A DNA stretch of 64,000 nucleotides from Maea johnstoni (GCA_963942565.1 OZ012686.1:58247987-58311986); one strand, 5' to 3'. Positions 38,656-52,400 are shown, counted from the first letter of the stretch. Notes: generated from the letters alone by a model not told the origin. Translations and numbers: made by a program.

Positions 38656-41600
38656 ACAGATAAGCCATAGCAGTATAGGGATGACACATGCAGGTAAGCC
38701 TAATTTGTACAGGTAAGCCATAGCAGTATAGAGGAGACACATACAGGTTAACCTAATTAGTACAGGTAAACCATAGCAGTATAGGGAAGACACATACAGG
38801 TAAGCATAATTAGTACAGGTAAGCCATAGCAGTATAGGGAAGACATGTACATGTAAGCCTAATTAGTATAGTAAGTCATAGCAGTATAGCGAAGACACAT
38901 ACAGGTAAGCCTGATTAGTAAGCCATAGCAGTATAGGGATGACACAGGTAAGCATAATTAGTACAGGTAAGCCATAGCAGTATAGGGATGACACAGGGAA
39001 GCCTAATTAGTACAGGTAAGCCATAGCAGTATAGAGGAGACACATTCAGGTAAGCCTAATTAGTACAGGTAAGCCATAGCAGTATAGGGATGACACAGGG
39101 AAGCCTAATTAGTACAGGTAAGCCATAGCAGTATAGGGATGACACATTCAGGTAAGCATAATTAGTACAGGTAAGCCATAGCAGTATAGGGAAGACACAG
39201 GGGAGCCTAGTTAGTACAGGTAAGCCATAGCAGTATGGGGAAGACACATTCAGGTAAGCCTAATTAGTACAGGTAAGCCATAGCAGTATAGGGAAGACAC
39301 ATTCAAGTCAGCCTAATTAGTACAGGTAAGCCATAGCAGTATAGGGATGACACAGGGAAGCCTAATTAGTACAGGTAAGCCATAGCAGTATAGGGAAGAC
39401 ACATTCAGGTAAGCCTAATTAGTACAGGTAAGCCATAGCAGTATAGAGGAGACACATTCAGGTAAGCCTAATTAGTACAGGTAAACCATAGCAGTATAGG
39501 GAAGTCACATGCAGGTACGTCTAATTAGTACAGGTAAGCCATAGCAGTATAGGGAAGACACAGGGAAGCCTAATTAGTACAGGTAAGCCATAGCAGTATA
39601 GGGAAGACACATTCAGGTAAGCCTAATTAGTACAGGTAAGCCATGGCAGTATAGAGGAGACACATTCAGGTAAGCCTAATTAGTACAGGTAAGCCATAGC
39701 AGTATAGGGAAGACACATTCAGGTAAGCCTAATTAGTACAGGTAAGCCATAGCAGTATAGGGAAGACACATTCAGGTAAGCCTAATTAGTACAGGTAAGC
39801 CATAGCAGTATAGGGAAGACACATTCAGGTAAGCCTAGTTAGTACAGGTAAGCCATAGCAGTATAGAGGAGACACATTCAGGTAAGCCTAGTTAGTACAG
39901 GTAAGCCATAGCAGTATAGGGAAGACACATTCAGGTAAGCCCAATTAGTGCAGGTAAGCCATAGCAGTATAGGGAAGACACAGGGAAGCCTAATTAGTAC
40001 AGGTAAGCCATAGCAGTATAGGGAAGACACATTCAAGTCAGCCTAATTAGTACAGGTAAGCCATAGCAGTATAGGGAAGACACATTCAGGTAAGCCCAAT
40101 TAGTGCAGGTAAGCCATAGCAGTATAGGGAAGACACAGGGAAGCCTAATTAGTACAGGTAAGCCATAGCAGTATAGGGAAGACACATTCAATTCAGCCTA
40201 ATTAGTACAGGTAAGCCATAGCAGTATAGGGAAGACACATTCAGGTAAGCCTAGTTAGTACAGGTAAGCCATAGCAGTATAGGGAAGACACAGGGAAGCC
40301 TAATTAGTACAGGTAAGCCATAGCAGTATAGGGAAGACACATTCAGGTAAGCCTAATTAGTACAGGTAAGCCATAGCAGTATAGGGAAGACACATTCAGG
40401 TAAGCCTAGTTAGTACAGGTAAGCCATAGCAGTATAGAGAAGACACATACAGGTAAGCCTAGTTAGTACAGGTAAGCCATAGCAGTATAGGGAAGACACA
40501 GGGAAGCCTAATTAGTACAGGTAAGCCATAGCAGTATAGGGAAGACACATTCAGGTCAGCCTAATTAGTACAGGTAAGCCATAGCAGTATAGGGAAGACA
40601 CATTCAGGTAAGCATAATTAGTACAGGTAAGCCATAGCAGTATAGAGGAGACACATTCAGGTACGTCTAATTAGTACAGGTAAGCCATAGCAGTATAGGG
40701 ATGACACAGGGAAGCCTAATTAGTACAGGTAAGCCATAGCAGTATAGGGAAGACACATTCAGGTAAGCCTAATTAGTACAGGTAAGCCATAGCAGTATAG
40801 GGAAGACACATTCAGGTAAGCCTAGTTAGTACAGGTAAGCCATAGCAGTATAGAGAAGACACATACAGGTAAGCCTAGTTAGTACAGGTAAGCCATAGCA
40901 GTATAGGGAAGACACATTCAAGTCAGCCTAATTAGTACAGGTAAGCCATAGCAGTATAGGGAAGACACAGGGAAGCCTAATTAGTACAGGTAAGCCATAG
41001 CAGTATAGGGAAGACACATTCAGGTAAGCCTAATTAGTACAGGTAAGCCATAGCAGTATAGGGAAGACACATTCAAGTCAGCCTAATTAGTACAGGTAAG
41101 CCATAGCAGTATAGGGAAGACACAGGGAAGCCTAATTAGTACAGGTAAGCCATAGCAGTATAGGGAAGACACATTCAGGTAAGCCTAATTAGTACAGGTA
41201 AGCCATAGCAGTATAGGGATGACACAGGTAAGCCTAATTAGTACAGGTAAGCCATGGCAGTATAGGGAAGACACATACAGGTAAGCCTAGTTAGTACAGG
41301 TAAGCCATAGCAGTATAGGGAAGACACATTCAGGTAAGCCTAGTTAGTACAGGTAAGCCATGGCAGTATAGGGAAGACACATTCAGGTAAGCCTAATTAG
41401 TACAGGTAAGCCATAGCAGTATAGAGAAGACACATACAGGTAAGCCTAGTTAGTACAGGTAAGCCATAGCAGTATAGAGAAGACACATTCAGGTAAGCCT
41501 AGTTAGTACAGGTAAGCCATAGCAGTATAGAGAAGACACATACAGGTAAGCCTAGTTAGTACAGGTAAGCCATAGCAGTATAGGGATGACACAGGGAAGC

Positions 41601-42865
41601 CTAATTAGTACAGGTAAGCCATAGCAGTATAGGGAAGACACATTCAAGTCAGCCTAATTAGTACAGGTAAGCCATAGCAGTATAGGGAAGACACAGGGAA
41701 GCCTAATTAGTACAGGTAAGCCATAGCAGTATAGGGAAGACACATTCAGGTAAGCCTAATTAGTACAGGTAAGCCATAGCAGTATAGGGAAGACACATTC
41801 AGGTAAGCCTAGTTAGTACAGGTAAGCCATAGCAGTATAGAGAAGACACATACAGGTAAGCCTAATTAGTACAGGTAAGCCATAGTAGCATAGGGAAGAC
41901 ACATTCAGGTAAGCCTAATTAGTACAGGTAAGCCATAGCAGTATAGAGGAGACACATTCAGGTAAGCCTAATTAGTACAGGTAAGCCATAGCAGTGTAGG
42001 GAAGACACAGGGAAGCCTAGTTAGTACAGGTAAGCGATAGCAGTATAGGGAAGACACAGGGAAGCCTAATTAGTACAGGTAAGCCATAGCAGTATAGGGA
42101 TGACACAGGGAAGCCTAATTAGTACAGGTAAGCCATAGCAGTATAGGGATGACACATTCAGGTAAGCCTAATTAGTACAGGTAAGCCATAGCAGTATAGA
42201 GGAGACACATTCAGGTAAGCCTAATTAGTACAGGTAAGCCATAGCAGTGTAGGGAAGACACAGGGAAGCCTAGTTAGTACAGGTAAGCCATAGCAGTATA
42301 GGGAAGACACAGGGAAGCCTAATTAGTACAGGTAAGCCATAGCAGTATAGGGAAGACACATTCAGGTCAGCCTAATTAGTACAGGTAAGCCATAGCAGTA
42401 TAGGGAAGACACAGGGAAGCCTAATTAGTACAGGTAAGCCATAGCAGTATAGGGATGACACAGGGAAGCCTAATTAGTACAGGTAAGCCATAGCAGTATA
42501 GGGAAGACACATTCAGGTAAGCCTAGTTAGTACAGGTAAGCCATAGCAGTATAGGGAAGTCACATTCAGGTAAGCCTAATTAGTACAGGTAAGCCATAGC
42601 AGTATAGGGATGACACAGGGAAGCCTAATTAGTACAGGTAAGCCATAGCAGTATAGGGAAGACACATTCAGGTAAGCCTAATTAGTACAGGTAAGCCATA
42701 GCAGTATAGGGAAGACACAGGGAAGCCTAATTAGTACAGGTAAGCCATAGCAGTATAGGGAAGACACATTCAGGTAAGCCTAGTTAGTACAGGTAAGCCA
42801 TAGCAGTATAGGGAAGACACATACAGGTAAGGCTTATAAGTACAGTCATGACTCATATACAGGTA
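38656..42865 (+). repeat. 4.2 kb minisatellite of about 80 units (49 and 53 bp), rich in CAGGTAAG
   Basis: Units run ACAGGTAAGCC, CATAGCAGTATAGGGAAG, then either ACACATTCAGGTAAGCC (53-bp form) or ACACAGGGAAGCC (49-bp form), then TAATTAGT or TAGTTAGT. The edge units (38656-38950 and after 42800) are the most diverged, and central units are near identical, typical of an array homogenised from within. Multi-unit blocks recur: a CCAATTAGTGCAGG variant at 39940 and 40095 (155 bp apart) and a GCAGTGTAGG variant at 41991 and 42244 (253 bp apart). On the sense strand each 53-bp unit has two copies of the donor-like CAGGTAAG, and most units have a palindromic CTAATTAG. It has no protein-coding content and no unique spacers. 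Confidence 0.95.
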
Positions 42866-43694
42866 AATGTAGGCCAAACTTGTTTGATAAGAGAAATTAG
42901 CACAGGTTGATTAAGATAAGTATGTGTATGCCAAAATAATTTAGTTATCATTGTTGAAGGTGAAAAACAGGGTTGTTGTTCCTTACCAGTCATCAAGCCA
43001 ATCTGAAAAAGTAGTAGATTATATAGCACTAAATATTCCGTTAAAAGATAATGTGCATAAAAAGGCATAAGAAAAGTTACACGCAGATATGGCTCTGTGT
43101 GCTTGCCAGGTATTTTTTGAAAAATGAAAATACTGAAAGCAGGCAACTGTAAAATTTTCTATGGTAGGGAAATGTTAATTATCTTTTAGATGAATCAACT
43201 TTGAAAATACAAAGGATATGAATCTTTTGCAAAAAACAAGTAATTTAGTTGGTAATAAGTGTGCTTTGTAATGGGAAAATATACAAAGAAAAGAAAACTT
43301 AAAGTACTTTTGAAAATCACAAAAAAAATGTTAGCTGTTAGAGGCCCCTCATCCTACTAGGAGTGATTTCCTGGTAACAAGTACAAAAAATGATGTATGT
43401 ACGTAGACTTTGACGCGTACTTTAATTATCTAGCATCCCGCAATCTGCAGCATTTGGAATGTGTTTGATGATGTAGTTGTTGATGTGTATGGGGGAAGGT
43501 GTATACAGCCCACACCCAGCCATTCCATACTGTAATTAGGGTGGGACCGCTGCCGTATCAGTTTACAGACAAATCCACCAGGTTCACAAGGTAAATCTCA
43601 GCTGGAGGCCGCGCAGGAGCAGGGGGATAAAAGTGGATCAGGGAAGATTCCGCCTCTCTTGATCGTAACCCTCGCAATCCATCACAGGGGGTTC

Positions 43695-43785
43695 GTGCCC
43701 TGCTTCTCCTCTTCCTTCTCCTGCTCATTCTCCTCCTCCTCCTCCTCATTCTCCCCCTCCTTCTCCCCCTCCTTCCCCTCATTGC
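43695..43785 (+). repeat. Polypyrimidine tract (CTCCTT)n-like
   Basis: About 90 bp almost purely C and T on the + strand (CTCCTCCTCCTCCTCATTCT and CTCCCCCTCCTTCTCCCC). It is capable of triplex (H-DNA) formation. The arginine-rich minus-strand frame is spurious. Confidence 0.8.
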
Positions 43786-43904
43786 ACTTAGCAATGCTGG
43801 CGTCAGGGATCCTCTCCAGAAACACCATCTTCATCTAGGCAACCTGCAGCTTGTATGAGAACACGTAATCAATACAATGGTCTTAAAAAATACTCTTTAA
43901 AGAT

Positions 43905-44548
43905 GGGCACATCATGAAACTCTTTCTTTTTCAAACTCAATGCCCACCTTTTGAGATATCTTAGTTATCTTTTGAGATGACAATTTAATTAGGTGTTATG
44001 TATATGGCTAGATGTTATTTGAACAGTATTAACTTTAAAAATACATTAATCATGACTTTTCTTTCCTTTCCTAATATGTGAGGAGGCATGTTTATAGGAA
44101 ATGAGTTTCTGAAAGTTATCTCAGTTATCTTCTGAGGTGGCACTTTAATTTTGTGTCATGTGTGGCATGTTGGTATTTACTAGACTTGCTCAGTGGAGAT
44201 ATGTTAAGGAAAACATAAATTAGGAACGTGATTTCTTTTTAACAAAGGATGCAAAAAGAAAAGAAGATGTTTCTTTTTTATGGAATGGCACTTTAATTTG
44301 ATGTTTTGTATGGCAAGTAGATAGGTATCATAGAATTGTAGTAACTATGTGCTAAGTTATCAATTATGACTTATCTTTCATTTTCAATGAAAGAGCATAC
44401 ACTGACTTAAGGAAGTAACGTTGTCATGTCTTTCACTTATTTTTTAGGTAAAACTTTATTTTTTTGTGTGTCTGGCAAGTTGATATCTGCAGTCAAATTA
44501 GAAAAAGGACCACAATTGATGAACTTGTTTCATCATGAAATAAAACTG
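43905..44548 (+). repeat. Degenerate 148-163 bp tandem array running into the assembly gap
   Basis: GGCACTTTAATTTTGTGTCA and TGGCAAGTTGGTATTTA-like phrases recur with anchors at 43984, 44144, 44292 and 44455 (periods 160, 148 and 163). The last unit stops at the Ns. The gap is therefore probably caused by more units of this array. Confidence 0.65.
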
Positions 44549-44748
44549 NNNNNNNNNNNNNNNNNNNNNNNNNNNNNNNNNNNNNNNNNNNNNNNNNNNN
44601 NNNNNNNNNNNNNNNNNNNNNNNNNNNNNNNNNNNNNNNNNNNNNNNNNNNNNNNNNNNNNNNNNNNNNNNNNNNNNNNNNNNNNNNNNNNNNNNNNNNN
44701 NNNNNNNNNNNNNNNNNNNNNNNNNNNNNNNNNNNNNNNNNNNNNNNN
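44549..44748. other. Assembly gap, 200 N
   Basis: Exactly 200 N, probably a placeholder of arbitrary size. Any frame running through it is meaningless. Confidence 0.99.
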
Positions 44749-45047
44749 TTTTATGAAGGTCAGGTAGAAATTGCTAATGGTCAGAAAACATGAGAAATGC
44801 ATTTCACACTGCTTATTTAAAGATTGGAAGGTCTGCCTGCGCCGGTAATCTTTCCATCTTTTGACCTTTGGCTGAAGCCCCAGCAGATTATTCCTCCTCC
44901 TCCTCCCAGAATGTGGCATGCAGGAGATGGCATCAAGAGTTGAGATCTTGAAACTGTATCTTTGAATGGATGCCACTGGTGTTTTATCAGTGTCTGGGCT
45001 GGCCAGTAGCCTGTGTGGCGGTGGTGGCTAGGGGTGGCTTACTGGCT

Positions 45048-45105
45048 GCAGGCAGGCAGGCGGGCAGGCGGGCAGGCGGGGTGGCAGGCAGGCAGGCTGC
45101 CAGGG
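45048..45105 (+). repeat. (GGCA/GGCG)n G-rich tract
   Basis: GGCAGGCAGGCGGGCAGGCG and further units span about 55 bp of G-rich tandem on the sense strand, with enough GG/GGG runs for a quadruplex. Confidence 0.8.
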
Positions 45106-45841
45106 TTTCTCTGGTAGAGACAGAGGTGCTAGATAGACCATCGTCTCCTACTGCTACTGGCTCCTTTCACACACCACCATCAAAGGCTAAACTACAGGGC
45201 GGAGCAAAAATTAAAAAAACGCTTGCCAAGAATGTATCCCTTTGCCTTAACTGTTTTTTGGAAGGAAAAAGAGAAGAAACAATGGAGGAAATATCAGATC
45301 ATACTTGCAGTCTTTTGGTAGTAATTGCTTTTTGTTTTAAAAAGAAATTAACAAAGCTAGATAAAAGCACAAACGGATAACCATCTAACTGTAATCTTGA
45401 CTTCAATTATGGACATAGGGGATCATGTTAAGGGGACATTTAATGATATCTCTATACTTTGAAAACTTGACCCTCATCATTATCTGTGTACATATATGTG
45501 TTATTGCATTAATGTCAGACCACATGACTTTTGGAAGAGACTTTGGATTCCAGAAGAAACAGTTATATCAATATTTTAGGGCAGAGTTTAATTTTCAGCA
45601 AAAAAATAATCTGCATTTTTACTATGAAAATCTCTTGATATGATAATACTACTGGTATTTATTAAGCTAAACCCCTTTGTTTCCTGCACTTTCACGCAAT
45701 GCACTCAACAAAGTTAGTGTACACGCCATTCTACATACTTAGGTGTTGATAATGAAAAGATCTTAATTTAGAACTTTCTTTGATATATTATTGATTTGAA
45801 CCTTTCTTTACCATATTATTAAAGGCTAGAATAATACATTT

Positions 45842-45960
45842 ACTAGTTAACTGTTATTGGTGGAGGAGAATAGAACACACAGGAAAAAATCACTGACTAA
45901 TTCTTTGAGTCTCTGGCAACCCTCTCACATGCCTTGAACTGCAGAAGAGGTCTTACTCAA
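45842..45960 (+). repeat. Dispersed repeat family 1, copy 4
   Basis: ACTAGTTAACTGTTATTGG, GGAGGAGAATAGAACACACA and CTCTGGCAACCCTCTCACAT match the family order, with a divergent middle. It separates a possible diverged unit (45720-45790) from the 132-bp array at 46048, so it may have inserted into that array. Confidence 0.5.
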
Positions 45961-46047
45961 AGAAGGGTTATCACAATAATGGTAATCTGGCATACGGCGC
46001 TGTCTCTATGTGACCACTTTGAGCTTACAAGTAGCGTACACACTTCA

Positions 46048-46448
46048 TTGTACATACTTAGATAAAGCCATGTTATTGTTTTTGAATGAAGAGATCTGTA
46101 TTAAAAGTGAGTTATTACCATACTTTGATCTAGTAGCGGAAGTGGCTGTTTGTATGTGAGAGATGGGACAAGTGGGTGATGTAACATACTTATATATAGC
46201 CATGTTATTGTTTTTAAATGAAGAGATGTGTATTAAAGGCAAGTTATTACCATACTTTGATCTAGCAGCAGAAGTGGCTGTTTGTATGTGGCGAGGTGGG
46301 ACAAGTGGGTGATGTAACATACTTATATATACCCATGTTATTGTTTTTAAATGAAGAGATGTGTATTAAAGGCAAGTTATTACCATACTTTGATCTAGCA
46401 GCAGAAGTGGCTGTTTGTATGTGGCGAGGTGGGACAAGTGGGTGATGT
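46048..46448 (+). repeat. 132-bp tandem repeat, three units
   Basis: CATGTTATTGTTTTTAAATG recurs at 46069, 46201 and 46334 (periods 132 and 133). Each unit ends GGGACAAGTGGGTGATGTA. Units 2 and 3 are almost identical, and unit 1 is older. A weak fourth relic (TACACGCCATTCTACATACT at about 45720) may lie before the family 1 insertion. Confidence 0.88.
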
Positions 46449-49400
46449 AGTGAGTGTCTGTATTTACCAAGTTAATCAACTCGCTGGAGAGGTGACATAA
46501 GATAAGCAGACATACTCAAGTGGCCTGCACCACTTCATTGGCCGCCATCCTCAGCTCAGACAACACTAATTAATGACGGCCCCCTCTAATTGGTCACAGC
46601 TTGACTCTCACGGCGCAGGGAGCAGTTAGTATTTGTCGTTCTTAAATGCTACGTACACACATACCTATACATACAAGTATATTGTCTTTGTTTTTTGCAT
46701 TAATATGAACTGATCAAAGTTATTGACTTCACAGGATTTCTGCCAGTTAGTTTTCTGTGTTCATAGAATGCTAATATAATTCATATACAGCAAATACACT
46801 TGTGGTTTTGTGTTAAGTTAGGCATGGGCAGGTCTAAGCTCTTTACCATATTCCTCTGATTAAATGCACAGACCCCAAGTAAGCGCACCCCCATCCCCCT
46901 TTTTCTGAAAAAGTTTTGAAGGGGCAAGCCAGTGTCCGTTATTTTCGGCCATCTGAACCTCCCCAACCTCCCGCCACAAACATTATTGTTTCCTTACCTT
47001 TACCTTTGTGGGACCATCGCAGACCGTATATTGATCATATTTTCACCAGTACAGACACCCAATCAGACATAGTACAACAGATATTCACACTAAATACATT
47101 TCAGGGAATTTGAGACTTTCACATTGCAATCTTGTGTTAGTGAGATATTTCCCCCTAATATTCATGTGTTAATGCAATATTTTCAGAATTTTAAGAGACC
47201 CTCTTTTCTCTGTATAAGAATGAGTTACATGAAGACTCCACAGGAGCCCCAAGCTCTGCTAGCCCCAGGTAAACCATGAACCCTGATCCCATTGTCCTCT
47301 CCTAATCCTATAATAACACCCTTGGTGTGAGGCACAAGCCAACTGCATGTAATGATACAGGATGAATAACGGCTGAAGCTGGTGGGGATGTCACCTGCGA
47401 ATAAGAGCACCTCTATATAGAGATCACCTGTGCACACAGACCATTTGTTCACAAAGAATGCTCCCCCATGAGGGAAATCCAAGCTGGGATCTGCTTGAAT
47501 AAGTTGTATAACCTTTCGCAGACACATATCTATACACTACCTTTTCCCCATATCCTTATGTTACATTAGTTCCTTCGCTCAAAGGATATGTTAAAGGTAG
47601 AACTCATGGACAAACAGAACTTCCTTGTGAATTTCAAATTTTAAGGAACATACCGGTACCATCTAACTTTAAGGGTTTAGTTTCAAATATTTTAAAAATG
47701 TTTTGTAATTATATAAGTCACCTGATAATACCAGAAATGAAATATCAAATTGAATTTAATGACTTATAGTCAAACCTTGAACAAAACCTTGAGCATATTT
47801 AACTAAAGATGTTGTATGCAACTGTACCATGACCTTTATAAACTGGTTTGACCAAACATTCTACATTGTGTGTGATTTACTGGTACAGAAATAAGATTGA
47901 AGGCATTCTCTCCGGACAAACCTTCTTTGTTTACAGCCTGTCAAGGCATTCCTATCACTGATCAACCTTGTCTGACCGACTGTGGTCATCTTAAGCAAAC
48001 ACAAAGACACACTATCGCAAACACAATAGCAAAACGCAGTGCGCTGTTTGCTCAGGTACCCTGTGTGGGGTGATGACATGTGAAGGGTGCCGCGTTTAGC
48101 TTGATTAGCGACTCCCCTGTCTGCGGCGCTAGTCACAAGTGACATGTTCTACATGACAAATTTGAGCAAATTACCTGTTCTTCCTTTTATCTAAATGTGT
48201 GAATGGTGGGGTAGTGCCTTGGCCTAATCCCCCTGTCTCCAAGCGGGACAGGGACAAATAGCCGTGTGTGACATTCTAGTGGGTCACACCCACCGCTCAT
48301 TGAGACAAACTGGACAGCCACATCCACCACCACTTTAAGGGCCTCTCTTTCTCCCAGTGTTAGGAGATTAGGGAAATTGGATTGCAAATTGGTCGAGTAG
48401 TCCTTCAGTCAGCCATTAGCAAGGGTGTTGATAATATAATCCCTATTATAGCGTCTGGAGGCAATAAATAACTGTGTACACCGCATGATCATGTTGCCTC
48501 ACCAGCCTGATAGAAAGCGCTCAGAGGCCTTAATGATGCCACTTGCTTTCGTGAGCTCTGCCAATTGTGCAGAAATTGAATGTTTGATCTAGTGAATTAC
48601 CTCGCTGATTGAAACTGAGACACCCGTTGAGAGGAGGGAGCATGCATTATTCAGTCCATACTCAGAGACCCCTTGAACAGTGTCATCTTAATGCTATGAA
48701 TACTTAAATGATTACTAAAGGTATTTAAAATAAAACAGTAAATTGTATAATGTTTTAGGGAGAGTTGTTGGTTGGGTTCTAATAAACATTTTATAACCTA
48801 ATATTTTCCAAAAGTTGCTGCGATTTGGGAGATAGCATTTAAAGAGTCAAGCTGATTTTTTGGCTGAAGGAGGGAGTGTCTACCCCAGTTATCTTCATGA
48901 TTATTGAGAGCCGAACAGTAAAAAATGCATCAGAAGAGAGATTTTTTATTTAGCAATGTGTAGACTATAATTGTATATACTCTGATTGAATCTTTTGTTT
49001 AAAATGCATTAACTATTCCAAGTAATGAGCTCTATTTCAAAAAAACACTTTTGGTACCTATTTTCATGTGTTAACTGGCACCAGAAAACCTCAACTTTTT
49101 TCTCAAATCTTTTACATTTGATCTGGAATACTTAACTGGCTTAGATAAAGCTACTTCACTGAATTTTCTTGCAACTCCATTTGGTTGTACATCTCTCAGT
49201 ACTTTCACTTCAGTGATAGTAATAACTCATTGGGAAATCTACTGGCCCTTGCACTTAAGCTTCTGCTCATTGTGCATTAAATCACTTGGTTATGTGCTCA
49301 TTGATGACTTTATTACGGAGGAGGAGTTCCAGCTCAGGAGCCTGTGGATTCCATAAGGTATAGATCAAACAGCTTGACTCTACCTGCTCTTTGAGAGACT

Positions 49401-52400
49401 CTCCCCAGTAATTTACACTCTATAGGTTACCTGATACATGAGAGCATAAATCTAGCGTCTTTATCAATGGCCCCACCCAGATACGTACTCTTAGACATCC
49501 TGGCGTTCCGGGGAGTGCTGCAAACATTTCATTACAGAAAGTCAAGGTCTTACCTGAGGACACGTAATAATAATAATAGATGTAGGAACCATGCATGCAT
49601 TGACATTTATATTATATATGTATAGACGGGGATGTTATGTTTTTAGTGATGCCCTGTTAGAAAGTGTGGTCTGGCCTGATATCCACCCAAAGGCACCCGT
49701 ATCCCACAATGTGGAGCAGAGTGTGATATGGATGACTGAGGGTGGATGGCAGGTCGGACCACTCTTTCTAACAGGGTGTAACACAATTTTCACCAGCTCT
49801 TCCATGGTTAGTAAAAAGTCAAATACATCACATTGCTGGCTAATATGTGATATCATTAATTCAGAAGTTCAATATCAAATCTATTTAGTGTGAATAGCCT
49901 GACACCTATTGACTAATCGGCATCAAGAAACACTGTAGGGCAGGTGATAATATCCAGTGTCCTTGATGCAAGTAAAAATTAAGCTATTTACTTGATTTTT
50001 CCTGTATTCCTATGCAAGCAGTTCTTAATGATGTATTATTAATACTCATTTACTTGATATGAATGTATTAATAGGGCTTCTAAAAATCTTAAAGGGGTAT
50101 CAGGGATTCCAGGAACCTTTCCTTTGAATAATGCATGGGTTCACCAAGAAAGTTTTATTTATGCTCTGATACTTATAAATAATAACGGACAAGAGGCAAA
50201 TGGATACAATATTTCAGGAAGGTTGTTGGTCGTGTTATTGAGATTGATATTGATTTTTTTTTTCAAATCTCTTCCAATTAATATTTTCATTAAAAAGATA
50301 TTATCATATTAGTCAGGCCTACGTTGGTTTGTTTCTGATGTTCAGCTTGCATAAGGGTGCAGAGCTAGGAGGAGATTTGTATGTAGGAAGTACAGCAGTG
50401 TGGTAGTATGATAAGCCTTTGGCTGCTGAGCAGGAGGGCTGGCGATAGAGGCACCTCACTTAATGTCCCACACACACCTTATTTATTCTGTCAGGTTTTA
50501 TGTAGTGGAAAAGATTATAGGATAGTGTTAACGTGTGCGCATCATGAACAGCTCCAGGGGGTCCGCCGGCTCTACATATAGATATCTATATACCAGCACT
50601 TTGTATGTGTCCCACCAGCCAGGGGAATAGGGGAGGAGAAAGAATGTAAATAAACTCTGGAATCCACTATATTAAAAATTGAGGAAGAAATGAGTAAATT
50701 TGTCTTTCATACTAACAGTGCTTAGTTTTTCAATTACTTTCAGACTTATTATCTTAATTATTTAAGATATTCCTCAAATATATTTCAAAGGAAGATTCTA
50801 TCAGAGAAGAACTAAAACAACTTTTATTTAATATTTCTTCAATTTCAAAATATCTTGAAAACTGTTACAAGTAGGTTGAATGAAAGCGGTTTTGTTCCTC
50901 TCAGAAGCAAGCTACCTTGATAAGTTCTTCCTATGTCACATTAATTTAGATTCTACTTTTTGAATTTGAGTAGACTTTCTTCTCAAAAGCAAATTACCTT
51001 TGTGAAATATTCCTATGTTGCTCTTATATTATAGACTGAAAATAGGCTCTCTGTGGGTGTGGATGAGTTAAAGAAGACAGCACTAGTATTATCTAACATA
51101 AATCTTTCTGATATCTCTCCAGGATGTCCTCATCAATTATTCAATCACTACGACGGTGAAAAATGATGAGGGGATTTTGAAACTGTAGTGGAGTGTGATG
51201 ATACGTTATCTTGGCGGCAAGGGTAGTTTATCAATGTGGGAAGTGGAGTGGCTTGGGGAAGGTGAGCGCCAGGTTGATAACGCCATGAGCCGTGGTTGTC
51301 AGTGTTTTGCTGTGTGATAGAGACGGAGGTGGAGGAGGACCACACGCGGGATGAGAGATCAGCAAGACAAGAGAGTGAGGGGACCTTTCAATCACTCTCT
51401 GCCTCTTGATCCCTTCGCAATACGACTTTCACCTCTAACATCAGCCTCAGAGCTTCCCATGTGAAAAACACCTCACATAAGTATATTTCTATCTTGTCAT
51501 TTCAATATTCACCAATATTTGTGTATCTTCTAGTTTTCATCATTTCTAATTAACATATCGTCCCCATATTTTTGTCATTTCTGAGAAATGGTTTCTTTAT
51601 TAAGATTTATTTTGCTTGAGCTTACTTGCAAACAAAATAAAACAACTTTTTTTGTTGTACACTTCCTAAAATTGATATTTTGTTCAGACCTTTTTACAAG
51701 AAGAATGTGACACTTTCATGAGCCACACTTAGGAATAAAACCTGTAAGTTATCCAGTCTATGTATAAGGGTTATGAGGAGGATGGCAATAGAGACAAAAA
51801 ACAGGACATAAAATGTTATTACTTCTTACTTTCTTAAGGAAGTCAATAACTAGGATGAAGACTATTCCTATAAAACATGATAAGTGGTTTGTGAAATCTT
51901 GATAGGAAGGAAGACAAATTATGACAAGATTTCCTGCCGTTTCCATGGAGACGGTGAGAGCCACACCTGGGCGCTCTCCCCTGGTCAGGTGCAAATGATG
52001 CATCTGCATTCCTGTGGTGGTCTACCTGTCTGAGTTCCATAGAGCACCCGGGACCCACCGGGACCCACCCAGACACTCCACGCTCAGGTGCCACAGCTCA
52101 GCCAGACCCTAGGCGACGCACAGCTACGGGATCAGGGCCAGATCTTTACACCTGTCATGCCACAAATCTGGGCAAAAGATGTCCGTGCATGATTTTGTTT
52201 TATCTAGCTGCCATCTGGCAGACAGAGGGTAATATTAGCCTGGAAATATGAAGTGGAATGCATTAGGCATATTAGAGATGTGCTTACTTAGTCATTTGGA
52301 TTTCATTTAGCTGTTTTTATAATCCCCCTGGCTTATGTTATCACATACTTGTAGGCATATTTTATGTTTGTGTTTGCAGAGTGTGATAAGTTGTCTACAT

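Noticed and set aside
38656-42865. Regularly spaced repeats resembling a CRISPR array
   Set aside because: There are no unique spacers, the whole unit repeats, and the setting is a eukaryotic intron.
43558-43794. Arginine-rich, histone- or protamine-like minus-strand frame
   Set aside because: It is the reverse of a polypyrimidine tract, and basic residues result from AGG/CGG codons in a simple repeat.
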